From NCBI RefSeq assembly GCF_003233845.1, contig NZ_QKRB01000054.1, positions 168,422 through 232,421 of the forward strand: a stretch of 64,000 nucleotides of DNA, in the 5' to 3' direction. The notes under the pieces are model-generated. The model searched no databases. It saw nothing but the letters and a program-made list of their open reading frames with translations, and was not told the DNA's origin. The DNA comes from Paenibacillus sambharensis (GTDB lineage Bacteria; Bacillota; Bacilli; Paenibacillales; Paenibacillaceae). The position numbers and the translations under genes are program-made. Positions 19,872-27,846 of the stretch are shown in pieces; the stretch's first letter is position 1; each line of letters starts with the position of its first letter.

Positions 19872-20384
19872 GTGCAGACCGAATTGCAGCACAGCCGACC
19901 GTCGTCCACGCCAATACATCCGCTTGATCAGTTGGAGGAAGCCCTGCAGCGCCTCAAGGAAGAGCATGACCAGCTGCTGGACCAGCTGGGAACATTATAT
20001 GACGAAGTGAAGGGGATCAGCCAGGAACAGAACATGCTGTCCCGGCAGACAAGGCTCTATGTTCTGCGTGACGAGGCACTTGAATTTCAGCGCCGCATGG
20101 AAGAGCACGCGGCTTGGGAAGACACGGTGATGTTCCCGCTTATTGGCAACTACTTCGGCGAGCAGAGCAATCACCTGACTGTCATGGAACAGGAGCATGA
20201 GATTGCTGAGCAGTTTGTCCTCGCCTTTATCGAAGCGGTCAAGCGCGCACCCGTCCGGGAGCATGAGGCGAAGGAAATGGGCTCATATCTTCAGGAAGCG
20301 CTGATGATGCTGGAACGGCATTTTCTGTCGGAAGAGCAGTTCGTTACCGAGCTGTGGGATCTTTGCAGCGCTTACGGCTATTAA
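19872..20384 (+). CDS. Hemerythrin (HHE) domain protein
   Basis: This is a four-helix HHE cation-binding protein of 170 residues, cytoplasmic. The start chosen is GTG 19872, preceded by CCGGAGGGA; the upstream in-frame stretch contains the promoter palindrome and would encode an implausible leader. Iron-ligand candidates appear in order in KEEHDQLLDQ, EEHAAWEDTVMFP, EQEHEI and ERHFLSEEQF. Hemerythrin domains bind a di-iron centre and sense or buffer O2, NO or iron. The gene stands alone between two terminators behind an FNR-like promoter, which favours a role in oxygen limitation or nitrosative stress. The partner is unknown. Confidence 0.88.
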   Translation: MQTELQHSRPSSTPIHPLDQLEEALQRLKEEHDQLLDQLGTLYDEVKGISQEQNMLSRQTRLYVLRDEALEFQRRMEEHAAWEDTVMFPLIGNYFGEQSNHLTVMEQEHEIAEQFVLAFIEAVKRAPVREHEAKEMGSYLQEALMMLERHFLSEEQFVTELWDLCSAYGY

Positions 20385-20481
20385 CAGAGGCTTCGAGTGC
20401 AGCCGGACGGGGTGCCGAGTCGTGGCGGGTATGAATGCGGCCACTGACATGAAGAAGCTTGAGGATTGAAATAGACTATGA

Positions 20482-20509
20482 AGAGCCGGCAGCTGCCGGT
20501 TCTTTTTTT
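20482..20509 (+). terminator. Terminator after the hemerythrin gene
   Basis: AGAGCCGGCA and TGCCGGTTCT form a stem with a very short loop and are followed by seven T residues. Confidence 0.88.
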
Positions 20510-20814
20510 CGTAGTTCATCCTTCGCTTAAAGGAGATTCTTCAGCCAGTAGGGAGAGGCTAGACACACGACTTAATTCCAATCGAAGTAATAGGGTTGTT
20601 TTAGCTAAATCTCTAATTTACAGGGTAAAATCCATCTAATCTACCATGTATTTTGTGCTGTATGTTTATGATATTATGAAAGCGCAATCAATGGAAAGGG
20701 GGACAAATTCCGTTAAACGGACATCATCCGAAAGCAGGGAGGCTTCAGCGAACAGAAGGGATCATAAGGATTCAACAAAAGCATGCCAATCTAAACAAGT
20801 TGGAGGGTGAACTG
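20510..20814. other. Intergenic leader of the GH74 gene
   Basis: No gene is visible. The region is AT-rich around 20570-20680 (probable promoter), contains a cre-like site at 20677-20690, and then a purine-rich untranslated leader of about 100 bases before the TTGGAGGGTGA ribosome binding site. Confidence 0.5.
20677..20690. promoter_or_regulatory. cre-like site upstream of the GH74 gene
   Basis: TGAAAGCGCAATCA matches the CcpA consensus TGWAANCGNTNWCA except at the T after the CG core. It lies about 125 bp before the start codon. Confidence 0.5.
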
Positions 20815-23800
20815 ATGAAGCTGAAAAGAGGGTTACGTAAAGCGGGCATTCTGCTTACACTGGCCGGCGTATTCGCGGGCACGACTATTGTAAGCGGTAC
20901 CAAAAACGTGGAGGCTGCGCCTAGTGAATCGTATACGTGGAAGAATGTCGTAACCGGTGCCGGAGGGGGGTTTATCCCAGGCATCATTTTCAACAAAACA
21001 GAGAAGGATCTGATCTACACAAGGACAGATATAGGCGGAGCCTACCGCTGGAACCCGGCAGACAACAGCTGGATTCCGCTGCTAGATTTCGTAGGCTGGG
21101 ATGAATGGGGCAAGACGGGTGTCGATGCTCTGGCTACCGACCCGGTAGACCCTGACCGTCTGTATCTGGCAGTCGGCACTTACACGAATGATTGGGACCC
21201 GAACAACGGCTATATTATGCGGTCAACCGACCGCGGTGCTACCTGGCAGGAGACCGAGCTGCCCTTCAAGGTTGGCGGCAACATGCCCGGCCGGTCAATG
21301 GGCGAGCGCTTGACAATAGACCCGAACAGCAACAATATTCTATACTTTGGCGCACGCAGCGGCAACGGTCTCTGGAAGAGCACGGACTATGGCGCAACGT
21401 GGAACAAAGTGACATCCTTCCCGAACCCCGGAACCTATGTTCAGGATCCATCCAACTCCTACCAAAGTGATATTATGGGCCTTGCCTGGATCACCTTCGA
21501 TCCTGCGACTGGCTCGCCCGGCAGCCCAACCCAGACGATATATGTCGGTGTAGCCGACAAGGAGACAAGTATTTACCGCAGTACGGATGGCGGTGCAACC
21601 TGGTCAGCAGTGCCCGGCCAGCCAAGCGGCTTCCTGCCTCATCACGGGGAACTCGACAGCAGCGGCAACCTGTTCATTACGTATAATGATGCGATCGGTC
21701 CATATGATGGCGAGAAGGGCGATGTATGGCGCTACAACACGGGTTCTGGTGAGTGGACCAATGTAAGCCCGGTACCAAGCACAAGCACGGATAATTATTT
21801 CGGTTATGGAGGCCTTGCGCTGGATGAGCAGCAGCCGGGTACGCTGATGGTCTCTGCGCTTAACTCGTGGTGGCCGGATACGATTCTGTTCCGCAGCACG
21901 GACAGCGGAGCTACCTGGACGCGTATCTGGGACTGGGAAGGGTATCCTAACCGAAAGCTGCGCTATACCCAGGATATATCCGCAGCGCCTTGGCTCGATT
22001 TCGGCAGCAATCCGCAGCCTCCAGAGGTTACGCCGAAGCTGGGCTGGATGGTTGGTGACCTGGAGATTGACCCTCATAACTCCAACCGGATGATGTACGG
22101 AACGGGCGCTACCATCTATGGGACGAATAATCTGACGGACTGGGATGCGGACAAGAAAATCAATATCTCCGTAATGGCCAAAGGGCTCGAGGAAATTTCT
22201 GTTATTGATCTAATCAGCCCGCCAACAGGGGCGCCGCTGCTCAGCGGCGTAGGCGATGTATCCGGCTTCCGGCATGATGATCTCACGAAGGCGCCGGCCA
22301 AGATGTTCATCGGTCCGAGCAGTACGGCCAGTATTGATTACGCCGAGCTGAACCCGACCTTCATTGCGCGTATCGGCTACGGAGATTATGAGAATAATCC
22401 GAATGCAAAGTCTGTAGCGCTTTCCTATGACGGCGGCACTAACTGGTTTAATCCGTCTTCGGAACCGGCTGGAACCAAGGGCGGAGGCACACTGGCGGTC
22501 GGAGCAGACAACAGCTCGTTAGTGTGGAGTACACCGGATGTTGGGGTGTATTACTCCAAGTCCTCCGGCAATTCGTGGACGAAGAGCACAGGGCTGCCTG
22601 ACGGGGCCAAGGTTGCCTCCGATCGTGTTAACAAGAACAAATTCTACGCGGCTGCAGCAGGTGCGTTCTATGTGAGCGCGGACGGCGGCGCAACCTTCAA
22701 GCAGACGGCTGCCGCAGGCCTGCCTGCTGAAGGCGCGCTGAAATTCAAGGCAATGCCGGGCGTGGAAGGGGATATCTGGCTGGCCGGCGGCAGTGAAAGC
22801 AGCGGTGTGTACGGCTTGTGGCATTCGACCGACTCAGGCGCATCCTTCACGAAGCTTGCCAATGTGGAAGAGGCGGATGTGGTCGGCTTCGGCAAGGCAG
22901 CACCAGGCCAAACCTACATGGCGCTGTACGTTTCGGCTCAGATCGACGGAGTAAGGGGAATCTTCCGTTCGGATGACGGCGGTGCGAGCTGGGTGCGGAT
23001 TAATGACGACAAGCATCAATATGCCTATACAGGCGCTGCCATAACGGGAGATCCGAGAATTTACGGCCGGGTCTATGTAGGGACGAACGGACGCGGAGTC
23101 GTTTATGGCGATCTTGCCGGACCGGCACAAAATCACTCGTCAATTACGCCTATGACGGCCAGCTTCGACAAGAAGACGGGCAGCCAGGCGGATATCAAGG
23201 TAACGATGACCCTGAATGGCAATACACTGACAGCTGTCCGGAGTGGCAGCAAGGTGCTGGCTGCAGGCCAGGATTATACGGCTGCCGGAAATACTGTGAC
23301 GATCACATCCGCTTATTTGGCCGCCCAGCCGCCCGGTACGCTGGCACTGACCTTTGACTTCAGTGCAGGGGCAGATCCTGTGCTGAACATTACCATCACG
23401 GATTCCACATCCACGCCGCCAGTGAACAATTCAACCATCACGCCTATGACGGCCAGCTTCGACAAGAAGACGGGCAGCCAGGCGGATATTAAGGTAACGA
23501 TGACCCTGAACGGCAATACACTGACAGCTGTCCGGAATGGCAGCACGGTATTGGCAGCAGGCCAGGATTATACGGCTGCCGGGAATACTGTGACGATCAA
23601 ATCCGCTTATTTGGCCGCCCAGCCGCTCGGCATATTGGCTCTGACCTTTGACTTCAGTGCAGGGGCAGATCCGGTGCTGGAGGTTGCGGTGTCGGACACC
23701 ACAGCGTCTGAGCCGGGCAGCGTGAAGGTACAGATGTTTAACGGCTCCACCACAGCGGCAGTCAATACGCTGAATCCGCGCTTCAAGCTGGTCAACACGG

Positions 23801-24171
23801 GTACGTCGGATATCCCGCTGGCGGATGTGAAGATCCGCTATTACTACACCATAGACGGCGAGCAGGAGCAGAGCTTCTGGTGTGACTGGTCGACCGCGGG
23901 AAGCGGCAGCGTAACCGCCAAATTCGTGAAGATGACTTCTCCTAAGGATGGGGCCGACCACTATGTGGAAATCGGTTTCTCCAGCGGCGCGGGAACCTTG
24001 GCTGCGGGCCAGAGCGTCGAGATTCAAACGCGTATGTCCAAGAACAACTGGAGCAATTATTCACAATCGGATGACTATTCCTTCAACGCTTCAGCCAGCA
24101 GCTATACAGACTGGTCCAAGGCTGCGGTCTACATGGCAGGCGGTCTGCAGTGGGGCCAGGAGCCGCAGTAA
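20815..24171 (+). CDS. Secreted xyloglucanase, GH74-X2-X2-CBM3
   Basis: This is a secreted GH74 enzyme of 1,118 residues that cuts xyloglucan. The ATG at 20815 follows TTGGAGGGTGA. A signal peptide (about 1-33, ending VEAAP) precedes the two seven-bladed propellers (about 40-770) with many Asp-box-like SxDxGxTW repeats. Catalytic candidates are Asp72 in RTDIGGAY and Asp481 in GVGDVSGF. Two nearly identical X2 immunoglobulin modules (about 775-955) and a C-terminal CBM3 cellulose-binding module (about 965-1118) follow. It has no SLH repeats, so it should be free or cellulose-bound. The gene is flanked by terminators and probably transcribed alone. Confidence 0.96.
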   Translation: MKLKRGLRKAGILLTLAGVFAGTTIVSGTKNVEAAPSESYTWKNVVTGAGGGFIPGIIFNKTEKDLIYTRTDIGGAYRWNPADNSWIPLLDFVGWDEWGKTGVDALATDPVDPDRLYLAVGTYTNDWDPNNGYIMRSTDRGATWQETELPFKVGGNMPGRSMGERLTIDPNSNNILYFGARSGNGLWKSTDYGATWNKVTSFPNPGTYVQDPSNSYQSDIMGLAWITFDPATGSPGSPTQTIYVGVADKETSIYRSTDGGATWSAVPGQPSGFLPHHGELDSSGNLFITYNDAIGPYDGEKGDVWRYNTGSGEWTNVSPVPSTSTDNYFGYGGLALDEQQPGTLMVSALNSWWPDTILFRSTDSGATWTRIWDWEGYPNRKLRYTQDISAAPWLDFGSNPQPPEVTPKLGWMVGDLEIDPHNSNRMMYGTGATIYGTNNLTDWDADKKINISVMAKGLEEISVIDLISPPTGAPLLSGVGDVSGFRHDDLTKAPAKMFIGPSSTASIDYAELNPTFIARIGYGDYENNPNAKSVALSYDGGTNWFNPSSEPAGTKGGGTLAVGADNSSLVWSTPDVGVYYSKSSGNSWTKSTGLPDGAKVASDRVNKNKFYAAAAGAFYVSADGGATFKQTAAAGLPAEGALKFKAMPGVEGDIWLAGGSESSGVYGLWHSTDSGASFTKLANVEEADVVGFGKAAPGQTYMALYVSAQIDGVRGIFRSDDGGASWVRINDDKHQYAYTGAAITGDPRIYGRVYVGTNGRGVVYGDLAGPAQNHSSITPMTASFDKKTGSQADIKVTMTLNGNTLTAVRSGSKVLAAGQDYTAAGNTVTITSAYLAAQPPGTLALTFDFSAGADPVLNITITDSTSTPPVNNSTITPMTASFDKKTGSQADIKVTMTLNGNTLTAVRNGSTVLAAGQDYTAAGNTVTIKSAYLAAQPLGILALTFDFSAGADPVLEVAVSDTTASEPGSVKVQMFNGSTTAAVNTLNPRFKLVNTGTSDIPLADVKIRYYYTIDGEQEQSFWCDWSTAGSGSVTAKFVKMTSPKDGADHYVEIGFSSGAGTLAAGQSVEIQTRMSKNNWSNYSQSDDYSFNASASSYTDWSKAAVYMAGGLQWGQEPQ
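23140..23679 (+). repeat. Direct duplication of an X2 module
   Basis: Two adjacent copies (23140-23385 and 23431-23679) are nearly identical at nucleotide level, including silent positions, with only scattered changes. This indicates a recent duplication or ongoing gene conversion within the xyloglucanase gene. Confidence 0.95.
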
Positions 24172-24197
24172 GCCGCTGATTTTAACAACTGTAAAAA

Positions 24198-24244
24198 AGC
24201 CGGGGCTGCCATTCACGTCATAAGACGTGCCGGCAGCCCCGGCT
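24198..24244. terminator. Bidirectional terminator
   Basis: AGCCGGGGCTGCC and GGCAGCCCCGGCT form a 13-bp perfect stem, extended inside by CACGTC/GACGTG. A-rich sequence on the left and convergent genes on both sides suit termination in both directions. Confidence 0.85.
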
Positions 24245-24284
24245 GCGTTGGGGTGGTGCTGTCCCGCTGGTCCCTGCCTCCACG

Positions 24285-24485
24285 TTAACCGGACCGCTGA
24301 TCTTTGCCGCCGGTTCCTTTCAGCTCGAAGTTCATACAAGGCTGACCGGAAGAGGACAGTACAGTCTGGCTGGGCATGCTCTTCGTCTTGAAGCCGAATG
24401 CCCGGCAGCCGCGCGGAAAACCTGGATCCCAGGTAACATAGAAATGCTTGCACTTCATGCAGTCAATGCGTTTGGCTTCGGTCAT
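24285..24485 (-). CDS. Small conserved Cys-rich protein, unknown function
   Basis: This protein of 66 residues has a CMKCKHFYVTWDP opening, a central GCRAFGFKT and a later SGQPCMNFE. The four Cys residues in a CxxC...C...C arrangement suggest a small metal-binding fold. Very similar short proteins occur widely in Bacillales, sometimes labelled uracil-DNA glycosylase, a name this length cannot support. The start is preceded by GGGCGGGGTAGC. It is convergent with the xyloglucanase gene and 61 bp downstream of the Calx-beta gene on the same strand. I would not assign a function. Confidence 0.75.
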   Translation of the reverse strand: MTEAKRIDCMKCKHFYVTWDPGFPRGCRAFGFKTKSMPSQTVLSSSGQPCMNFELKGTGGKDQRSG

Positions 24486-24546
24486 GCTACCCCGCCCTTA
24501 TCCTATTATCCGCTACTAATTATAACGGAACGAGGCGGGAAAATCG

Positions 24547-25923
24547 TTAGTGAACGGTAACCATGCCCGTATGGAGGGCACGGTAGCCTTTGGATGCGCC
24601 CTTCAGCTCAAGCAGGAAGTACTTGGATGCCATCTCGCTGAAAGGTGCTACATAGCCGTTTGGATACAGCGGGATTTCCACGGTCTTCTGCGTCTCGCCA
24701 GGCGCGAATCTGATCTTCTGCGGGGTACCATCATACTCGACGCCTGGCTTCGCCATCCAGTGCTCCCCAGCCTGTGTCAGATGGTCTTCCTTCGGAGTAA
24801 GCGTCACTGAGGCTTCGCCCTCACCGTCGCTGCGCATAACGGTAACGGTTAACGTCTTGGAGAACTGGTACGTACCGTACATATACTGGGACTTGAAATA
24901 GAAGCTTGGCCGGTCATTATCGCGGATTGTGATATAACCGCTGTCAACAGCCCCGATTGATGTGTTTACAGGATTGGAGAGAACGATCTTGAACCCTTCC
25001 GGCTTGAGCTCTACTTTCTCATCGTCGATAATGCCGAACAGCCGATTCGGTTCGTAAAGCATGTGCGTATTGTTCCAGCCAAACTTGGTGAAGGGGTTGT
25101 CGGCCCGCGTATATTCAACATCGCGGTCGAAGCTGAATTTATGCGGCGAGAATTTCGTCATTCTTGAGGTATAGTCCTCGTTGCGCTTCGCACAGCAGTC
25201 AATGTACTTCAGGTCAACCGTTACCGGCTTGCTGCGGTCTCCAAGTATGATAATGCCATCCATAATGCTGCGGTCGGTCTGCCATGGGCGGACAGCCAGC
25301 TGGCCGTCTTCCACCATGTCAAACCAGGGGTTTGCCCGGTTGCTCTTCCGGGTGAAGGTGACAACCGATTCATCATCATCGAACACGTACAGCTCAGCTG
25401 TCGCGCTTTGGTGAGGAACAACAACATTATCGGTCTTCGGGCTAATGGATACGGTGTAATATTCGATGCATTCGGATACCTCATCGTTCGTAATGGGAAC
25501 CGTGATCTCCTGCTGATGCTGTTCGTCTGTGAAGGTAAGCGTGCCCTCCTGAGGGGGAACCTGTGCATATCCGCACGCGCTGGCGGCAGGCCCGACAAAA
25601 TGCAGTTGCTCCACTTTGTAGCTTACGACGGCTTCCTTGCCGCTGCCCAGCCGGCCTTCGAGCATAACCTGAATCCGGCGGTCGCCGTCCTCCTCGTTCT
25701 GACCATAATAATTGGCGGCGTCTTCATCCTTCCACCCGGTCGAGTAGTCAAAGTCCGTAAGCCTTACGACTGCGGCAGTATCCTCTGCTTGTGCGGTAAC
25801 AGGCGCTGCAGCCGTTGCTTCGTCAGGCACAGGCGGATCCTGGGCCAGGATGCGGGCGGGCTGAATCGCGGTGGCTATTGTAATTGCTGCTGTAACAAGC
25901 AGTAAGGCTGCTTTCCGTTTCAT
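24547..25923 (-). CDS. Secreted protein with Calx-beta-like repeats
   Basis: This exported protein of 458 residues has a signal peptide (about 1-28, ending RILAQD) and a Thr/Ala/Pro-rich mature start. The body is all beta, with at least two to three Calx-beta-like repeats recognised by EGTLTFTDEQHQQEITVPI followed by an aromatic/Asp turn, FDDDESV, IRDNDRPSFYF and FAPGETQKTVEIPLYP. Such repeats bind calcium at strand ends and act as spacers or adhesion modules. No enzyme domain, LPXTG motif or SLH repeat is visible. GGAGGTT lies before the ATG. The neighbours (small Cys protein, glycosyltransferase) do not explain its job; extracellular matrix or surface structure is a guess. Confidence 0.75.
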   Translation of the reverse strand: MKRKAALLLVTAAITIATAIQPARILAQDPPVPDEATAAAPVTAQAEDTAAVVRLTDFDYSTGWKDEDAANYYGQNEEDGDRRIQVMLEGRLGSGKEAVVSYKVEQLHFVGPAASACGYAQVPPQEGTLTFTDEQHQQEITVPITNDEVSECIEYYTVSISPKTDNVVVPHQSATAELYVFDDDESVVTFTRKSNRANPWFDMVEDGQLAVRPWQTDRSIMDGIIILGDRSKPVTVDLKYIDCCAKRNEDYTSRMTKFSPHKFSFDRDVEYTRADNPFTKFGWNNTHMLYEPNRLFGIIDDEKVELKPEGFKIVLSNPVNTSIGAVDSGYITIRDNDRPSFYFKSQYMYGTYQFSKTLTVTVMRSDGEGEASVTLTPKEDHLTQAGEHWMAKPGVEYDGTPQKIRFAPGETQKTVEIPLYPNGYVAPFSEMASKYFLLELKGASKGYRALHTGMVTVH

Positions 25924-26193
25924 GGTTTAACCTCCAAAGGCAGTTAGTATTGGATACAAAATGTATCTTCCATTAATTATAGGTCAGCGGAGCGGTTGTG
26001 TAAAATGAAAAGGAACTCATGTTGTCAGTGTTCACCACATCCCCGAATAGTTGTTTGAAGCATCGAGCTGTCCGCTGTTAAGCAAGCCAGCGAGCAAAAG
26101 ATATATGCTCCTAATTAACCATGGAAAGACCAGCTGAATCGGGGCAGCCGGGCATATGCAGAGCTTCTGCGCATAGGATGGGAAAGAAGGAGC

Positions 26194-26553
26194 GTGGTGG
26201 CTGCGGTGGATGTAAAGGTGAGGCGGTACTATGAGCTGAAGCAGGAAATCAAACAGCTCAGTGAAGAGATGGCAGGCTTGCGGGAGGAACTGATCGGCTA
26301 CTGCATGAAGAAGGAGATTCGCCAGCTGGAAGCCGGCGGCTGCAAGCTTAAGCTTGTCGTGCAGCAGCGCAGGGAATATGACGATGCGAAACTTCTGTCG
26401 GCGCTGCCGGACCCGGAGCTGTGGCGAATGCTGTCCAGGGCTGATACCGCCAAGGTAGCGAGTCTTGTGAAGCTGAATGTGCTCACGGAAGAGCAGATCA
26501 AGGATGCTTACATAACGAAGGATGTCCAGCTGCTGCAGGTGGAGAAGAAGTAA
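26194..26553 (+). CDS. Small coiled-coil protein, unknown
   Basis: This protein of 119 residues starts with GTG after AGAAGGAGC. Residues 8-40 form a likely coiled coil (YYELKQEIKQLSEEMAG and on), followed by a compact region with KLKLVVQQRREYDD and a C-terminal half predicted alpha-helical. Soluble, with no signal peptide or Cys pair. I do not recognise a family with certainty; the pattern of a coiled coil followed by a short beta hairpin resembles small phage-like or regulatory proteins in Bacillales. It is upstream of the glycosyltransferase gene with a 195-bp gap, so a shared operon is possible but unproven. Confidence 0.65.
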   Translation: MVAAVDVKVRRYYELKQEIKQLSEEMAGLREELIGYCMKKEIRQLEAGGCKLKLVVQQRREYDDAKLLSALPDPELWRMLSRADTAKVASLVKLNVLTEEQIKDAYITKDVQLLQVEKK

Positions 26554-26748
26554 TGGCGACAGGAGCCGCGCTCGTGCTCCGGACCCTTGTTACATGCACA
26601 GCATAAAGCCCTTTCAAGCTCATCGCTTGGAGGGGTTTCGGCTTGTTTCCTTACAAAGATGTAAGGCTTGGGAAAGGTTAATCGATAGAAGCACCGGGGC
26701 CGCTTCAGGTACATTATATGCAAGAAGACTTGAAGGAGGCCGGTGCGA

Positions 26749-27549
26749 ATGCTTCATACTACGAGCGTTACGGCACATGCGAAGGCTGCAGGAAGACATG
26801 CGGCAAGAAAACAGAGAAAGACCTCTCGTCTATATAAAATACCTGTACTGCTAATGGCCCTGCTGTTGACGCTGCTTGCTGTATGGTACAGTGTTCTGGC
26901 TGTCGGCGGCCGGTTAACGGAAGAACAGAAGATAGACGCCGTACTGCGCGGTGACCACTATATATCGATCGACCAGATGCCCGACTATGTATGGCAGGCA
27001 TTCATTGCAGTCGAGGATAACCGGTTCATGAACCATAACGGGGTTGATCCGAGAGCGCTGGGCCGGGCATTGGCGGCGGATATTCAGGCCGGGAGCTTTG
27101 CTGAGGGAGGAAGCACAATCACGATGCAGCTGGCGCGCAATCTGTTTCTGACCCACGACAAGACCGTCCTGCGGAAGATCAAGGAAACGGCGATTGCTCT
27201 TCATCTGGAGCGCAGCTATACCAAGGAAGAGATTCTGTCGATGTACCTGAACCAGATTTATTTTGGGCACGGCAAGTATGGAATCGAAGAAGCGGCTAAT
27301 CTGTATTTCGGGAAAACCGTACGGGCCGGGGACCCGGACCGGGAAACAATCCGGCTGGAGGAAGCGGCGATGCTGGCCGCGCTGCCGAAAGCGCCCGAAC
27401 GGTATTCTCCTCTGCGGAACCCCGACCTGGCCAGAGAGCGGCAGCAGCTGGTTCTGGGGCTAATGGAGAAGCATGGGGTTATTACTGCGGAGGAGCAGAT
27501 GGAAGCCAGCTCGCGTGAATTGGCTGTGAATGACAAGCGGCAGGCATAA
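26749..27549 (+). CDS. Monofunctional peptidoglycan glycosyltransferase, GT51
   Basis: This is a transglycosylase-only protein of 266 residues that polymerises lipid II into glycan strands at the outer membrane face. The ATG at 26749 is preferred over GTG 26743 because AAGGAGG sits 9 bp before it. A basic N-terminus and one membrane helix (about residues 30-52) precede the GT51 domain. Family motifs in order: AVEDNRFMNHNGVDP with the catalytic Glu, GGSTITMQLARNLF, KIKETAIALHLE, YLNQIYFGHGKYGIEEAA and LEEAAMLAALPKAPERYSP. There is no transpeptidase domain, unlike class A penicillin-binding proteins. A terminator follows. Nothing ties it to the polysaccharide genes. Confidence 0.93.
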   Translation: MLHTTSVTAHAKAAGRHAARKQRKTSRLYKIPVLLMALLLTLLAVWYSVLAVGGRLTEEQKIDAVLRGDHYISIDQMPDYVWQAFIAVEDNRFMNHNGVDPRALGRALAADIQAGSFAEGGSTITMQLARNLFLTHDKTVLRKIKETAIALHLERSYTKEEILSMYLNQIYFGHGKYGIEEAANLYFGKTVRAGDPDRETIRLEEAAMLAALPKAPERYSPLRNPDLARERQQLVLGLMEKHGVITAEEQMEASSRELAVNDKRQA

Positions 27550-27590
27550 TCCCGCGGGTTTCCGCACAACGAGAAGATGCTCGCTCTCTT

Positions 27591-27622
27591 AACCGCCCTA
27601 TCGATGGGCGGTTTTCTGTTTT
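27591..27622 (+). terminator. Terminator after the glycosyltransferase gene
   Basis: AACCGCCC and GGGCGGTT form a stem with a 7-nt loop, followed by TTCTGTTTT. Confidence 0.85.
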
Positions 27623-27775
27623 AGCTTTTGCATAACAAAGTCCAACAAACACCAAAAATCGACCAACTATCTTAAGTTTGAAAAAAGATACAATTTAACC
27701 GTTACCTGTGATCTCGAGGCTGCAGGCGTAACGCCATCCTTTATGCTGCATTTATTATGTTTGGGTTCAAACAAT

Positions 27776-27789
27776 TGTAACCGGTTGCA
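27776..27789. promoter_or_regulatory. cre/LacI-type operator before the GH43 gene
   Basis: TGTAACCGGTTGCA matches the cre consensus TGWAANCGNTNWCA at 13 of 14 positions and is nearly palindromic with an ACCGGT centre, which also suits a dedicated LacI-family repressor. It lies about 58 bp before the GH43 start. Confidence 0.65.
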
Positions 27790-27846
27790 TACTGTTTGGA
27801 CCAGCTGAAGCATCAAATAAGATACGATGAATTGGAGGAATGAATA

